Counted from the stretch's first letter, positions 8,697 through 22,605 are shown. The stretch: 64,000 nucleotides of DNA from Hyperoodon ampullatus (GCA_949752795.1 CATKHW010000283.1:496001-560000), one strand, 5' to 3'. The notes: generated by a model not told the origin, from the letters alone. Numbers and translations: made by a program.

Positions 8697-10436
8697 GAAC
8701 CATTTTTATATTTCCTGGGATATTTAAGGTGTACCCAAGTTGAGGTCCTTGTAAGCAGTGCAGCCCTAAATTTTGGGGTGGCTGTGTCTTTTTGATTTTC
8801 AGTTTTCCCAAGGTATATTCCCTAGACTGGAAGTGCCCTTGGCTCTGTAGCTCTGTTGTTTACTTGTTTTAGGGAACACAATGCACTCCTCCAGAGAGGC
8901 AGTTGGCAATTTACATCCCGCCCATCAGCATAACAAGGCACCCTGTTCTCCAGGGCCTGTCTTGCCTTTCTGGTTTTTACACATTTTGTGGATGTCCCTT
9001 TTGACCGGTGGGAAGTGATACTCCTTTGTAGTGCAGATTTGCATTGCCCGCTTGCTTGCTTGGCCAAAAAGGGCGTATGCGTTTTCCCCTGAATATATTC
9101 AGGAAAAAACACATACGCCCTTTTTGGCCAAGTGCATTATTGTCGAAGTTGTGCCCCTCTTCCTGTGCTTTAAAGGCGATTCCAACGTACCTCTTGAAAT
9201 CTGTTTCCTGCTATTCTGCCACGCTTTCAAGTCCGCCTCATTGCCTTCCCTCAACAGATTTTTGGATGATAGTTGTCCTTTATTACTCGGCCAGTTTGTG
9301 AATTGCTGTGCCCCTGAGCTCCATTTTTCAACTCGTTTTTGGTGAGCTGACCGCAAGTCCAAAATTTTGGTTCAGGATCTATACTGATTCCCGGTGGGTG
9401 GCTGAGACTTTGGTTAATTCTTCTTCCTGCCGGGAAATTACAGTGATATGTGCCCGTCCAAATGCCTAACAGCTACTCTCTCATTGGTTCTCCCTCTTCC
9501 CTTTCATCCTCTGCCAAATTGGCAACCTGTGCGAACCAGGAGGTTAAAGGGGCTGTCTCTCCAAGTTGGGAGGTTGATAATAAAGCAGATGGAAAGTCAA
9601 ACCGGAGCACCAGGAGAGGGACTATTCGTTGAGTTTTAGAAACCTTTCGTATTCACAGTGTGTCCGTTCTCTAGGATTCCCGTACATGTTATATCTGTAG
9701 TAATATTCCCTTCAACCTGGAGAGTTGGGACCCATGGAATGTGTGCCATGCATTATTGCTTTAAAGGGTCTGCATTTGCTCACCCAATCTCACCAATCCT
9801 CTCAGTCCCAAGTGTCCAGCCTTATGCCACATACAGCTGTCATTGTAGATAGGGTCATTTCAGGTTTCATCAGAGACCCTGAAGGAATTGTAAAGAATTT
9901 CCCAGTTTTTTTTGTTTTGTTTTTGAAATTCCTTTTTATAGTGGGTTTGAGCTGATTCTCGCTGCCATGTTTATGCCAGTCTAGACACACTTGATTCCCT
10001 TACGGAGACATATCAATACATAGGTTTTAAGATTCTTACTAGTCAGATATATTCCTCTGCGGGAAATATGGGGTTTTGAGTCCCTTTCACTGAGGAAGGT
10101 GTAGGTCTTGTCTATTCCATAGTTGGTTTTTGGAACGGTACCTGTGCTTATATCAAACTCTGGTTTTATGCATCACCCCACCTCTCCTTCCCCCTTAAGC
10201 AGGCATAAGAGTGTTTTCTAAATGTGAGACACTGTTCTCTTTCCTAACTCAGTTCAAGTGTAGCCATGTTTACAGGATCTTCATAAGTGATAACTTATGA
10301 TAAGTTTCTTTTTCTCTGTGACTTATTTCACTTAGAATCATCGTACCTGAATCCACCCATTTTGCTGCTACTGGTCTTATGACATTGATTTCATGGCTGA
10401 GGGATATTCCATCGTACGTAAGTACCACAATTTTTT
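8697..10436 (+). repeat. Satellite monomer 6 (1,740 bp, alpha)
   Basis: Palindrome at 9059-9132 with three mismatched pairs (tcccctg, aggaaaaaac, cacatac). One extra T in the L1-tail T run explains 1,740 bp. It shares 'aaggcaccctg' and 'tgccacgctttc' with unit 17. Its end carries the 'gataacttatg' haplotype. Confidence 0.97.
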
Positions 10437-12175
10437 GAACCAATTTTATATTTCCTGGGATATTTAAGGTGTACCCAAGTTGAGGTCCTTGGAAGCAGTG
10501 CAGCCCTAAATTTTGGGGTGGCTCTGTCTTATTGATTTTCAGTTTTTCCCAGGTATGTTCCCTAGACTGGAAGTGCCCTTGGCTCTGTAGCTCTGTTGTT
10601 TACTTGTTTTAGGGAACACAATGCACTCCTCCAGAGAGGCAGTTGGCAATTTACATCCCGCCCATCAGCATAACAAGGCTCCCTGTTCTCTAGGGCCTGT
10701 CTTGCCTTTCTGGTTTTTACACATTTTGTGGATGTCCCTTTTGACCGGTGGGAAGTGATACTTCTTTGTAGTGCAGATTTGCATTGCCCGCTTGCTTGCT
10801 TGGCCAAAAAGGGCGTATGCGTTTTCTCCTGAATATATTCAGGAGAAAACGCATACGCCCTTTTGGGCCAAGTTCATCATTGTCAAAGTTGTGCCCCTCT
10901 TCCTGTGCTTTAAAGGCGATTCCAACGTACCTCTTGAAATCTGTTTCCTGCTATTCTGCCTCGCTTTCAAGTCCGCCTCGTTGCCTTCCCTCAACAGATT
11001 TTTGGACGATAGTTGTCCTTTATTACTCGGCCAGTTTGTGAATTGCTGTGCCCCTGAGCTCCATTTTTCAACTCGTTTTTGGTGAGCTGACCGCAAGTCC
11101 AAAATTTTGGTTCCGGATCTATACTGATTCCCGGTGGGTGGCTGAGACTTTGGTTAATTCTTCTTCCTGCCGGGAAATTACAGTGATATGTGCCCGTCCA
11201 AATGCCTAACAGCTACTCTCTCATTGGTTCTCCCTCTTCCCTTTCATCCTCTGCCAAATTGGCAACCTGTGCGAACCAGGAGGTTAAAGGGGCTGTCTCT
11301 CCAAGTTGGGAGGTTGATAATAAAGCAGATGGAAAGTCAAACCGGAGCACCAGGAGAGGGACTATTCGTTGAGTTTTAGAAACCTTTCGTATTCACAGTG
11401 TGTCCGTTCTCTAGGATTCCCGTACATGTTATATCTGTAGTAATATTCCCTTCAACCTGGAGAGTTGGGACCCATGGAATGTGTGCCATGCATTATTGCT
11501 TTAAAGGGTCTGCATTTGCTCACCCAATCTCACCAATCCTCTCAGTCCCAAGTGTCCAGCCTTATGCCACATCCAGCTGTCATTGTAGATAGGGTCATTT
11601 CAGGTTTCATCAGAGACCCTGAAGGAATTGTAAAGAATTTCCCAGTTTTTTTGTTTTATTTTTGAAATTCCTTTTTATAGTGGGTTTGAGCTGATTCTCG
11701 CTGCCATATTTATCCCAGTCTAGACACACTTGTTTCCCTTACGGAGACATATCAATACATAGGTTTTAAGATTCTTACTAGTCAGATATATTCCTCTGCG
11801 GGAAATATGGGGTTTTGAGTCCCTTTCACTGAGGAAGGTGTAGGTCTTGTCTATTCCATAGTTGGTTTTTGGAACGGTACCTGTGCTTATATCAAACTCT
11901 GGTTTTATGCATCACCCCACCTCTCCTTCCCCCTTAAGCAGGCATAAGAGTGTTTTCTAAATGTGAGACACTGTTCTCTTTCCTAACTCAGTTCAAGTGT
12001 AGCCATGTTTACAGGATCTTCATAAGTGATAACTTATGATAAGTTTCTTTTTCTCTGTGACTTATTTCACTTAGAATCATCGTACCTGAATCCACCCATT
12101 TTGCTGCTACTGGTCTTATGACATTGATTTCATGGCTGAGGGATATTCCATCGTACGTAAGTACCACAATTTTTT
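10437..12175 (+). repeat. Satellite monomer 7 (1,739 bp, alpha)
   Basis: Palindrome at 10799-10872 with one mismatch (cccttttggg). Private changes: 'gccaagttcatc' and 'gtcaaagttg' just after the palindrome, and 'caattttata' at the start. Both its start and its end carry the haplotype linked to units 3, 8, 10 and 13. Confidence 0.97.
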
Positions 12176-13914
12176 GAACCATTTTTATATTTCCTGGGAT
12201 ATTTAAGGTGTACCCAAGTTGAGGTCCTTGTAAGCAGTGCAGCCCAAAATTTTGGGGTGGCTGTGTCTTATTGATTTTCAGTTTTTCCCAGGTATATTCC
12301 CTAGACTGGAAGTGCCCTTGGCTCTGTAGCTCTGTTGTTTACTTGTTTTAGGGAACACAATGCACTCCTCCAGAGAGGCAGTTGGCAATTTACATCCCGT
12401 CCATCAGCATAACAAGGCTCCCTGTTCTCCAGGACCAGTCTTGCCTTTCTGGTTTTTACACATTTTGTGGATGTCCCTTTTGACCGGTGGGAAGTGATAC
12501 TTCTTAGTAGTGCAGATTTGCATTGCCCGCTTGCTTGCTTGGCCAAAAAGGGCGTATGCGTTTTCTCCTGAATATATTCAGGAGAAAACGCATACGCCCT
12601 TTTTGGCCAAGTGCATCATTGTCGAAGTTGTGCCCCTCTTCCTGTGCTTTAAAGGCGATTCCAACGTAGCTCTTGAAATCTGTTTCCTGCTATTCTGCCT
12701 CGCTTTCAAGTCCGCCTCGTTGCCTTCCCTCAACAGATTTTTGGACGATAGTTGTCCTTTATTACTTGGCCAGTTTGTGAATTGCTGTGCCCCTGAGCTC
12801 CATTTTTCAACTCGTTTTTGGTGAGCTGACCGCAAGTTCAAAATTTTGGTTCAGGATCTATACTGATTCCCGGTGGGTGGCTGAGACTTTGGTTAATTCT
12901 TCTTCCTGCTGGGAAATTACAGTGATATGTGCCCGTCCAAATGCCTAACAGCTACTCTCTCATTGGTTCTCCCTCTTCCCTTTCATCCTCTGCCATATTG
13001 GCAACCTGTGCGAACCAGGAGGTTAAAGGGGCTGTCTCTCCAAGTTGGGAGGTTGATAATAAAGCAGATGGAAAGTCAAACCGGAGCACCAGGAGAGGGA
13101 CTATTCATTGAGTTTAAGAAACCTTTCGTATTCACAGTGTGTCCGTTCTCTAGGATTCCCGTACATGTTATATCTGTAGTAATATTCCCTTCAACCTGGA
13201 GAGTTGGGACCAATGGAATGTGTGCCATGCATTATTGATTTAAAGGGTCTGCATTTGCTCACCCAATCTCACCAATCCTCTCAGTCCCAAGTGTCCAGCC
13301 TTATGCCACATACAGCTGTCATTGTAGATAGAGTCATTTCAGGTTTCATCAGAGACCCTGAAGGAATTGTAAAGAATTTCCCAGTTTTTTTGTTTTATTT
13401 TTGAAATTCCTTTTTATAGTGGGTTTGAGCTGATTCTCGCTGCCATATTTATCCCAGTCTAGACACACTTGATTCCCTTACGGAGACATATCAATACATA
13501 GGTTTTAAGATTCTTACTAGTCAGATATATTCCTCTGCGGGAAATATGGGGTTTTGAGTCCCTTTCACTGAGGAAGGTGTAGGTCTTGTCTATTCCATAG
13601 TTGGTTTTTGGAACGGTACCTGTGCTTATATCAAACTCTGGTTTTATGCATCACCCCACCTCTCCTTCCCCCTTAAGCAGGCATAAGAGTGTTTTCTAAA
13701 TGTGAGACACTGTTCTCTTTCCTAACTCAGTTCAAGTGTAGCCATGTTTACAGGATCTTCATAAGTGATATCTTATGATAAGTTTCTTTTTCTGTGTGAC
13801 TTATTTCACTTAGAATCATCGTACCTGAATCCACCCATTTTGCTGCTACTGGTCTTATGACATTGATTTCATGGCTGAGGGATATTCCATCGTACGTAAG
13901 TACCACAATTTTTT
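12176..13914 (+). repeat. Satellite monomer 8 (1,739 bp, alpha with unit-3-type start)
   Basis: Palindrome at 12538-12611, perfect. The first ~265 bp carry unit-3-lineage markers ('cagcccaaaatt', 'cccgtccatcag', 'ccaggaccagtc'); after that it is alpha, so it is a mosaic. Private: 'aacgtagctcttg', 'gggaccaatgg'. Confidence 0.97.
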
Positions 13915-15653
13915 GAACCATTTTTATATTTCCTGGGATATTTAAGGTGTACCCAAGTTGAGGTCCTTGTAAGCAGTGCAGCCCTAAATTTTGGGGTGGC
14001 TGTGTCTTTTTGATTTTCAGTTTTTCCAAGGTATATTCCCTAGACTGGAAGTGCCCTTGGCTCTGTAGCTCTGTTGTTTACTTGTTTTAGGGAACACAAT
14101 GCACTCCTCCAGAGAGGCAGTTGGCAATTTACATCCCGCCCATCAGCATAACAAGGCTCCCTGTTCTCCAGGGCCTGTCTTGCCTTTCTGGTTTTTACAC
14201 ATTTTGTGGATGTCCCTTTTGACCGGTGGGAAGTGATACTTCTTTGTAGTGCAGATTTGCATTGCCCGCTTGCTTGCTTGGCCAAAAAGGGCGTATGCGT
14301 TTTCTCCTGAATATATTCAGGAGAAAACGCATACGCCCTTTTTGGCCAAGTGTATCATTGTCGAAGTTGTGCCCCTCTTCCTGTGCTTTAAAGGCGACTC
14401 CAACGTACCTCTTGAAATCTGTTTCCTGCTATTCTGCCTCGCTTTCAATTCCGCCTCATTGCCTTCCCTCAACAGATTTTTGGACGATAGTTGTCCTTTA
14501 TTACTCGGCCAGTTTGTGAATTGCTGTGCCCCTGAGCTCCATTTTTCAACTCGTTTTTGGTGAGCTGACCGCAAGTCCAAAATTTTGGTTCAGGATCTAT
14601 AGTGATTCCCGGTGGGTGGCTGAGACTTTGGTTAATTCTTCTTCCTGCCGGGAAATTACAGTGATATGTGCCCGTCCAAATGCCTAACAGCTACTCTCTC
14701 ATTGGTTCTCCCTCTTCCCTTTCATCCTCTGCCAAATTGGCAACCTGTGCGAACCAGGAGGTTAAAGGGGCTGTCTCTCCAAGTTGGGAGGTTGATAATA
14801 AAGCAGATGGAAAGTCAAACCGGAGCACCAGGAGAGGGACTATTCGTTGAGTTTTAGAAACCTTTCGTATTCACAGTGTGTCCGTTCTCTAGGATTCCCG
14901 TACATGTTATATCTGTAGTAATATTCCCTTCAACCTGGAGAGTTGGGACCCATGGAATGTGTGCCATGCATTATTGCTTTAAAGGGTCTGCATTTGCTCA
15001 CCCAGTCTCACCAATCCTCTCAGTCCCAAGTGTCCAGCCTTATGCCACATCCAGCTGTCATTGTAGATAGGGTCATTTCAGGTTTCATCAGAGACCCTGA
15101 AGAAATTGTAAAGAATTTCCCAGTTTTTTTGTTTTATTTTTGAAATTCCTTTTTATAGTGGGTTTGAGCTGATTCTCGCTGCCATATTTATGCCATTCTA
15201 GACACACTTGATTCCCTTACGGAGACATATCAATACATAGGTTTTAAGATTCTTACTAGTCAGATATATTCCTCTGCGGGAAATATGGGGTTTTGAGTCC
15301 CTTTCACTGAGGAAGGTGTAGGTCTTGTCTATTCCATAGTTGGTTTTTGGAACGGTACCTGTGCTTATATCAAACTCTGGTTTTATGCATCACCCCACCT
15401 CTCCTTCCCCCTTAAGCAGGCATAAGAGTGTTTTCTAAATGTGAGACACTGTTCTCTTTCCTAACTCAGTTCAAGTGTAGCCATGTTTACAGGATCTTCA
15501 TAAGTGATAACTTATGATAAGTTTCTTTTTCTCTGTGACTTATTTCACTTAGAATCATCGTACCTGAATCCACCCATTTTGCTGCTACTGGTCTTATGAC
15601 ATTGATTTCATGGCTGAGGGATATTCCATCGTACGTAAGTACCACAATTTTTT
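13915..15653 (+). repeat. Satellite monomer 9 (1,739 bp, alpha)
   Basis: Palindrome at 14277-14350, perfect. Shares 'tttcaattccgcctcatt' and 'tatgccattctag' with unit 12, three units away. Ends in the 'gataacttatg' haplotype that leads into unit 10. Confidence 0.97.
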
Positions 15654-17390
15654 GAACCATTTTTATATTTCCTGGGATATTTAAGGTGTACCCAAGTTGA
15701 GGTCCTTGTAAGCAGTGCAGCCCAAAATTTTGGGGTGGCTCTGTCTTATTGATTTTCAGTTTTTCCCAGGTATATTCCCTAGACTGGAAGTGCCCTTGGC
15801 TCTGTAGCTCTGTTGTTTACTTGTTTTAGGGAACACAATGCACTCCTCCAGAGAGGCAGTTGGCAATTTACATCCCGTCCATCAGCATAACAAGGCTCCC
15901 TGTTCTCCAGGACCAGTCTTGCCTCTCTGGTTTTTACACATTTTGTGGATGTCCCTTTTGACCGGTGGGAAGTGATACTTCTTTGTAGTGGAGATTTGCA
16001 TTGCCCGCTTGCTTGCTTGGCCAAAAAGGGCGTATGCGTTTTCTCCTGAATATATTCAGGAGAAAACGCATACGCCCTTTTTGGCCAAGTGCATCATTGT
16101 CGAAGTTGTGCCCCTCTTCCTGTGCTTTAAAGGCGATTCCAACGTACCTCTTGAAATCTGTTTCCTGCTATTCTGCGTCGCTTTCAAGTCCGCCTCGTTG
16201 CCTTCCCTCAACAGATTTTTGGACGATAGTTGTCCTTTATTACTCGGCCAGTTTGTGAATTGCTGTGCCCCTGAGCTCCATTTTTCAACTCATTTTTGGT
16301 GAGCTGACCGCAAGTTCAAAATTTTGGTTCAGGATCTATACTGATTCCCGGTGGGTCGCTGAGACTTTGGTTAATTCTTCTTCCTGCCGGGAAATTACAG
16401 TGATATGTGCCCGTCCAAATGCGTAACAGCTACTCTCTCATTGGTTCTCCCTCTTCCCTTTCATCCTCTGCCAAATTGGCAACCTGTGCGAACCAGGAGA
16501 TTAAAGGGGCTGTCTCTCCAAGTTGGGAGGTTGATAGTAAAGCAGGTGGAAAGTCAAACCGGAGCACCAGGAGAGGGACTATTCATTGAGTTTTAGAAAC
16601 CTTTCGTATTCACAGTGTGTCCGTTCTCTAGGTTTCCCGTACATGTTATAACTGTAGTAATATTCCCTTCAACCTGGAGAGTTGGGACCCATGGAATGGG
16701 TGCCATGCATTAATGTTTTAAAGGTTCTGCATTTGTTCACCCAATCTCACCAATCCTCTCAGTCCAAGTGTCCCGCCTTATGCCACATCCAGCTGTCGTT
16801 GTAGATAGGGTCAGTCCAGGTTTCATCAGAGACTCTGAATGAATTGTAAAGAATTTCCCAGTTTTTTGTTTTGTTTTTGAAATTCCTTTTTATAGTGGGT
16901 TTGAGCTGATTCTCGCTGCCATGTTTATGCCAGTCTAGACACACTTGGTTCCCTTACGGAGACATATCAATACATAGGTTTTAAGATTCTTACTAGTCAG
17001 ATATACTCCTTTGCGGGAAATATGGGGTTTTGAGTCCCTTTCACTGAGGAAGGTGTAGGTCTTGCCTATTCCATAGTTGGTTTTTGGAACGGTACCTCTG
17101 CTTATATCAAACTCTGGTTTTATGCATCACCCCACCTCTCCTTCCCCCTTAAGCAGGCATAAGAGTGTTTTCTAAATGTGAGACACTGTTCTCTTTCCTA
17201 ACTCAGTTCAAGTGTAGCCATGTTTACAGGATCTTCATAAGTGATATCTTATGATAAGTTTCTTTTTCTGTGTGACTTATTTCACTTAGAATCATCGTAC
17301 CTGAATCCACCCATTTTGCTGCTACTGGTCTTATGACATTGATTTCATGGTTGAGGGATATTCCATCGTACATAAGTACCACAATTTTTT
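15654..17390 (+). repeat. Satellite monomer 10 (1,737 bp, beta; lineage of 3 and 13)
   Basis: Palindrome at 16016-16089, perfect. Carries the unit-3-lineage markers and deletions, plus 'gggtcgctgag', shared with unit 13 only. Private: 'ttctgcgtcgc' and 'actattcattg'. Confidence 0.97.
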
Positions 17391-19129
17391 GAACCATTTT
17401 TATATTTCCTGGGATATTTAAGGTGTACCCAAGTTGAGGTCCTTGTAAGCAGTGCAGCCCTAAATTTTCGGGTGGCTGTGTCTTTTTGATTTTCAGTTTT
17501 CCCAAGGTATATTCCCTAGACTGGAAGTGCCCTTGGCTCTGTAGCTCTGTTGTTTACTTGTTTTAGGGAACACAATGCACTCCTCCAGAGAGGCAGTTGG
17601 CAATTTACATCCCGCCCATCAGCATAACAAGGCTCCCTGTTCTCCAGGGCCTGTCTTGCCCTTCTGGTTTTTACACATTTTGTGGATGTCCCTTTTGACC
17701 GGTGGGAAGTGATACTTCTTTGTAGTGCAGATTTGCATTGCCCGCTTGCTTGCTTGGCCAAAAAGGGCGTATGCGTTTTCTCCTGAATATATTCAGGAGA
17801 AAACGCATACGCCCTTTTTGGCCAAGTGTATCATTGTCGAAGTTGTGCCCCTCTTCCTGTGCTTTAAAGGCGATTCCAACGTACCTCTTGAAATCAGTTT
17901 CCTGCTATTCTGCCTCGCTTTCAAGTCCGCCTCGTGGCCTTCCCTCAACAGATATTTGGACGATAGTTGTCCTTTATTACTCGGCCAGTTTGTGAATTGC
18001 TGTGCCCCTGAGCTCCATTTTTCAACTCGTTTTAGGTGAGCTGATCGCAAGTCCAAAATTTTGGTTCAGGACCTATACTGGTTCCCGGTGGGGGGCTGAG
18101 ACTTTGGTTAATTCTTCTTCCTGCCGGGAAATTACAGTGATATGTGCCCGTCCAAATGCCTAACAGCTACTCTCTCATTGGTTCTCCCTCTTCTCTTTCA
18201 TCCTCTGCCAAATTGGCAACCTGTGCGAACCAGGAGGTTAAAGGGGCTGTCTCTCCAAGTTGGGAGGTTGATAGTAAAGCAGATGGAAAGTCAAACCGGA
18301 GCACCAGGAGAGGGACTATTCGTTGAGTTTTAGAAACCTTTCGTATTCACAGTGTGTCCGTTCTCTAGGTTTCCCGTACATGTTATAACTGTAGTAATAT
18401 TCCCTTCAACCTGGAGAGTTGGGACCCATGGAATGTGTGCCATGCATTATTGCTTTAAATGGTCTGCATTTGTTCACCCAATCTCACCAATCCTCTCAGT
18501 CCAAAGTGTCCAGCCTTATGCCACATCCAGCTGTTGTTGTAGATAGGGTCATTCCAGGTTTCATCAGAGACCCTGAAGGAATTGTAAAGAATTTCCCAGT
18601 TTTTTTGTTTTGTTTTTGAAATTCCTTTATATAGTGGGTTTGAGCTGATTCTCGCTGCCATATTTATCCCAGTCTAGACACACTTGATTCCCTTACGGAG
18701 ACATATCAATACATAGGTTTTAAGATTCTTACTAGTCAGATATATTCCTCTGCGGGAAATATGGGGTTTTGAGTCCCTTTCACTGAGGAAGGTGTAGGTC
18801 TTGTCTATTCCATAGTTGGTTTTTGGAACGGTACCTGTGCTTATATCAAACTCTGGTTTTATGCATCACCCCACCTCTCCTTCCCCCTTAAGCAGGCATA
18901 AGAGTGTTTTCTAAATGTGAGACACTGTTCTCTTTCCTAACTCAGTTCAAGTGTAGCCATGTTTACAGGATCTTCATAAGTGATATCTTATGATAAGTTT
19001 CTTTTTCTGTGTGACTTATTTCACTTAGAATCATCGTACCTGAATCCACCCATTTTGCTGCTACTGGTCTTATGACATTGATTTCATGGCTGAGGGATAT
19101 TCCATCGTACGTAAGTACCACAATTTTTT
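17391..19129 (+). repeat. Satellite monomer 11 (1,739 bp, beta amid alpha)
   Basis: Palindrome at 17753-17826, perfect. Starts alpha-like ('gtctttttg'), then carries beta markers ('gatagtaaag', 'ataactg') with private changes 'ctcgtggcc', 'agatatttgg' and 'ttttaggtg'. It is the odd unit between the two related pairs 9-10 and 12-13. Confidence 0.97.
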
Positions 19130-20868
19130 GAACCATTTTTATATTTCCTGGGATATTTAAGGTGTACCCAAGTTGAGGTCCTTGTAAGCAGTGCAGCCCT
19201 AAATTTTGGGGTGGCTGTGTCTTTTTGATTTTCAATTTTCCCAAGGTATATTCCCTAGACTGGAAGTGCCCTTGGCTCTGTAGCTCTGTTGTTTACTTGT
19301 TTTAGGGAACACAATGCACTCCTCCAGAGAGGCAGTTGGCAATTTACATCCCGCCCATCAGCATAACAAGGCTCCCTGTTCTCCAGGGCCTGTCTTGCCT
19401 TTCTGGTTTTTACACATTTTGTGGATGTCCCTTTTGACCGGTGGGAAGTGATACTTCTTTGTAGTGCAGATTTGCATTGCCCGCTTGCTTGCTTGGCCAA
19501 TAAGGGCGTATGCGTTTTCTCCTGAATATATTCAGGAGAAAACGCATACGCCCTTTTTGGCCAAGTGCATCATTGTCGAAGTTGTGCCCCTCTTCCTGTG
19601 CTTTAAAGGTGATTCCAACGTACCTCTTGAAATCTGTTTCCTGCTATTCTGCCTCGCTTTCAATTCCGCCTCATTGCCTTCCCTCAACAGATTTTTGGAC
19701 GATAGTTGTCCTTTATTACTCGGCCAGTTTGTGAATTGCTGTGCCCCTGAGCTCCATTTTTCAACTCGTTTTTGGTGAGCTGACCGCAAGTCCAAAATTT
19801 TGGTTCAGGATCTATACTGATTCCCGGTGGGTGGCTGAGACTTTGGTTAATTCTTATTCCTGCCGGGAAATTACAGTGATATGTGCCCGTCCAAATGCCT
19901 AACAGCTACTCTCTCATTGGATCTCCCTCTTCCCTTTCATCCTCTGCCAAATTGGCAACCTGTGCGAACCAGGAGGTTAAAGGGGCTGTCTCTCCAAGTT
20001 GGGAGGTTGATAATAAAGCAGATGGAAAGTCAAACCGGAGCACCAGGAGAGGGACTATTCGTTGAGTTTTAGAAACCTTTCGTATTCACAGTGTGTCCGT
20101 TCTCTAGGATTCCCGTACATGTTATATCTGTAGTAATATTCCCTTCAACCTGGAGAGTTGGGACCCATGGAATGTGTGCCATGCATTATTGCTTTAAAGG
20201 GTCTGCATTTGCTCACCCAATCTCACCAATCCTCTCAGTCCCAAGTGTCCAGCCTTATGCCACATCCAGCTGTCATTGTAGATAGGGTCATTTCAGGTTT
20301 CATCAGAGACCCTGAAGGAATTGTAAAGAATTTCCCAGTTTTTTTGTTTTATTTTTGAAATTCCTTTTTATAGTGGGTTTGAGCTGATTCTCGCTGCCAT
20401 ATTTATGCCATTCTAGACACACTTGATTCCCTTACGGAGACATATCAATACATAGGTTTTAAGATTCTTACTAGTCAGATATATTCCTCTGCGGGAAATA
20501 TGGGGTTTTGAGTCCCTTTCACTGAGGAAGGTGTAGGTCTTGTCTATTCCATAGTTGGTTTTTGGAACGGTACCTGTGCTTATATCAAACTCTGGTTTTA
20601 TGCATCACCCCACCTCTCCTTCCCCCTTAAGCAGGCATAAGAGTGTTTTCTAAATGTGAGACACTGTTCTCTTTCCTAACTCAGTTCAAGTGTAGCCATG
20701 TTTACAGGATCTTCATAAGTGATAACTTATGATAAGTTTCTTTTTCTCTGTGACTTATTTCACTTAGAATCATCGTACCTGAATCCACCCATTTTGCTGC
20801 TACTGGTCTTATGACATTGATTTCATGGCTGAGGGATATTCCATCGTACGTAAGTACCACAATTTTTT
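19130..20868 (+). repeat. Satellite monomer 12 (1,739 bp, alpha)
   Basis: Palindrome at 19492-19565 with one mismatch in the left arm (ccaataagg). Shares 'tttcaattccgcctcatt' and 'tatgccattctag' with unit 9. 'cattggatctcc' is shared with units 18 and 19. Its end carries the 'gataacttatg' haplotype. Confidence 0.97.
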
Positions 20869-22605
20869 GAACCATTTTTATATTTCCTGGGATATTTAAG
20901 GTGTACCCAAGTTGAGGTCCTTGTAAGCAGTGCAGCCCAAAATTTTGGGGTGGCTCTGTCTTATTGATTTTCAGTTTTTCCCAGGTATATTCCCTAGACT
21001 GGAAGTGCCCTTGGCTCTGTAGCTCTGTTGTTTACTTGTTTTAGGGAACACAATGCACTCCTCCAGAGAGGCAGTTGGCAATTTACATCCCGTCCATCAG
21101 CATAACAAGGCTCCCTGTTCTCCAGGACCAGTCTTGCCTCTCTGGTTTTTACACATTTTGTGGATGTCCCTTTTGACCGGTGGAAAGTGATACTTCTTTG
21201 TAGTGGAGATTTGCATTGCCCGCTTGCTTGCTTGGCCAAAAAGGGCGTATGCGTTTTCTCCTGAATATATTCAGGAGAAAACGCATACGCCCTTTTTGGC
21301 CAAGTGCATCATTGTCGAAGTTGTGCCCCTCTTCCTGTGCTTTAAAGGCGATTCCAACGTACCTCTTGAAATCTGTTTCCTGCTATTCTGCCTCGCTTTC
21401 AAGTCCGCCTCGTTGCCTTCCCTCAACAGATTTTTGGACGATAGTTGTCCTTTATTACTCGGCCAGTTTGTGAATTGCTGTGCCCCTGAGCTCCATTTTT
21501 CAACTCATTTTTGGTGAGCTGACCGCAAGTTCAAAATTTTGGTTCAGGATCTATACTGATTCCCGGTGGGTCGCTGAGACTTTGGTTAATTCTTCTTCCT
21601 GCCGGGAAATTACAGTGATATGTGCCCGTCCAAATGCGTAACAGCTACTCTCTCATTGGTTCTCCCTCTTCCCTTTCATCCTCTGCCAAATTGGCAACCT
21701 GTGCGAACCAGGAGATTAAAGGGGCTGTCTCTCCAAGTTGGGAGGTTGATAGTAAAGCAGGTGGAAAGTCAAACCGGAGCACCAGGAGAGGGACTATTCG
21801 TTGAGTTTTAGAAACCTTTCGTATTCACAGTGTGTCCGTTCTCTAGGTTTCCCGTACATGTTATAACTGTAGTAATATTCCCTTCAACCTGGAGAGTTGG
21901 GACCCATGGAATGGGTGCCATGCATTAATGCTTTAAAGGTTCTGCATTTGTTCACCCAATCTCACCAATCCTCTCAGTCCAAGTGTCCCGCCTTATGCCA
22001 CATCAAGCTGTCGTTGTAGATAGGGTCAGTCCAGGTTTCATCAGAGACTCTGAATGAATTGTAAAGAATTTCCCAGTTTTTTGTTTTGTTTTTGAAATTC
22101 CTTTTTATAGTGGGTTTGAGCTGATTCTCGCTGCCATGTTTATGCCAGTCTAGACACACTTGGTTCCCTTACGGAGACATATCAATACATAGGTTTTAAG
22201 ATTCTTACTAGTCAGATATACTCCTTTGCGGGAAATATGGGGTTTTGAGTCCCTTTCACTGAGGAAGGTGTAGGTCTTGCCTATTCCATAGTTGGTTTTT
22301 GGAACGGTACCTCTGCTTATATCAAACTCTGGTTTTATGCATCACCCCACCTCTCCTTCCCCCTTAAGCAGGCATAAGAGTGTTTTCTAAATGTGAGACA
22401 CTGTTCTCTTTCCTAACTCAGTTCAAGTGTAGCCATGTTTACAGGATCTTCATAAGTGATATCTTATGATAAGTTTCTTTTTCTGTGTGACTTATTTCAC
22501 TTAGAATCATCGTACCTGAATCCACCCATTTTGCTGCTACTTGTCTTATGACATTGATTTCATGGCTGAGGGATATTCCATCGTACGTAAGTACCACAAT
22601 TTTTT
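20869..22605 (+). repeat. Satellite monomer 13 (1,737 bp, beta; lineage of 3 and 10)
   Basis: Palindrome at 21231-21304, perfect. It has all unit-3-lineage markers and the same two 1-bp deletions. It shares 'gggtcgctgag' with unit 10 and 'gctacttgtc' with unit 3. Private: 'ggtggaaagtg' and 'cacatcaagc'. Confidence 0.97.
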
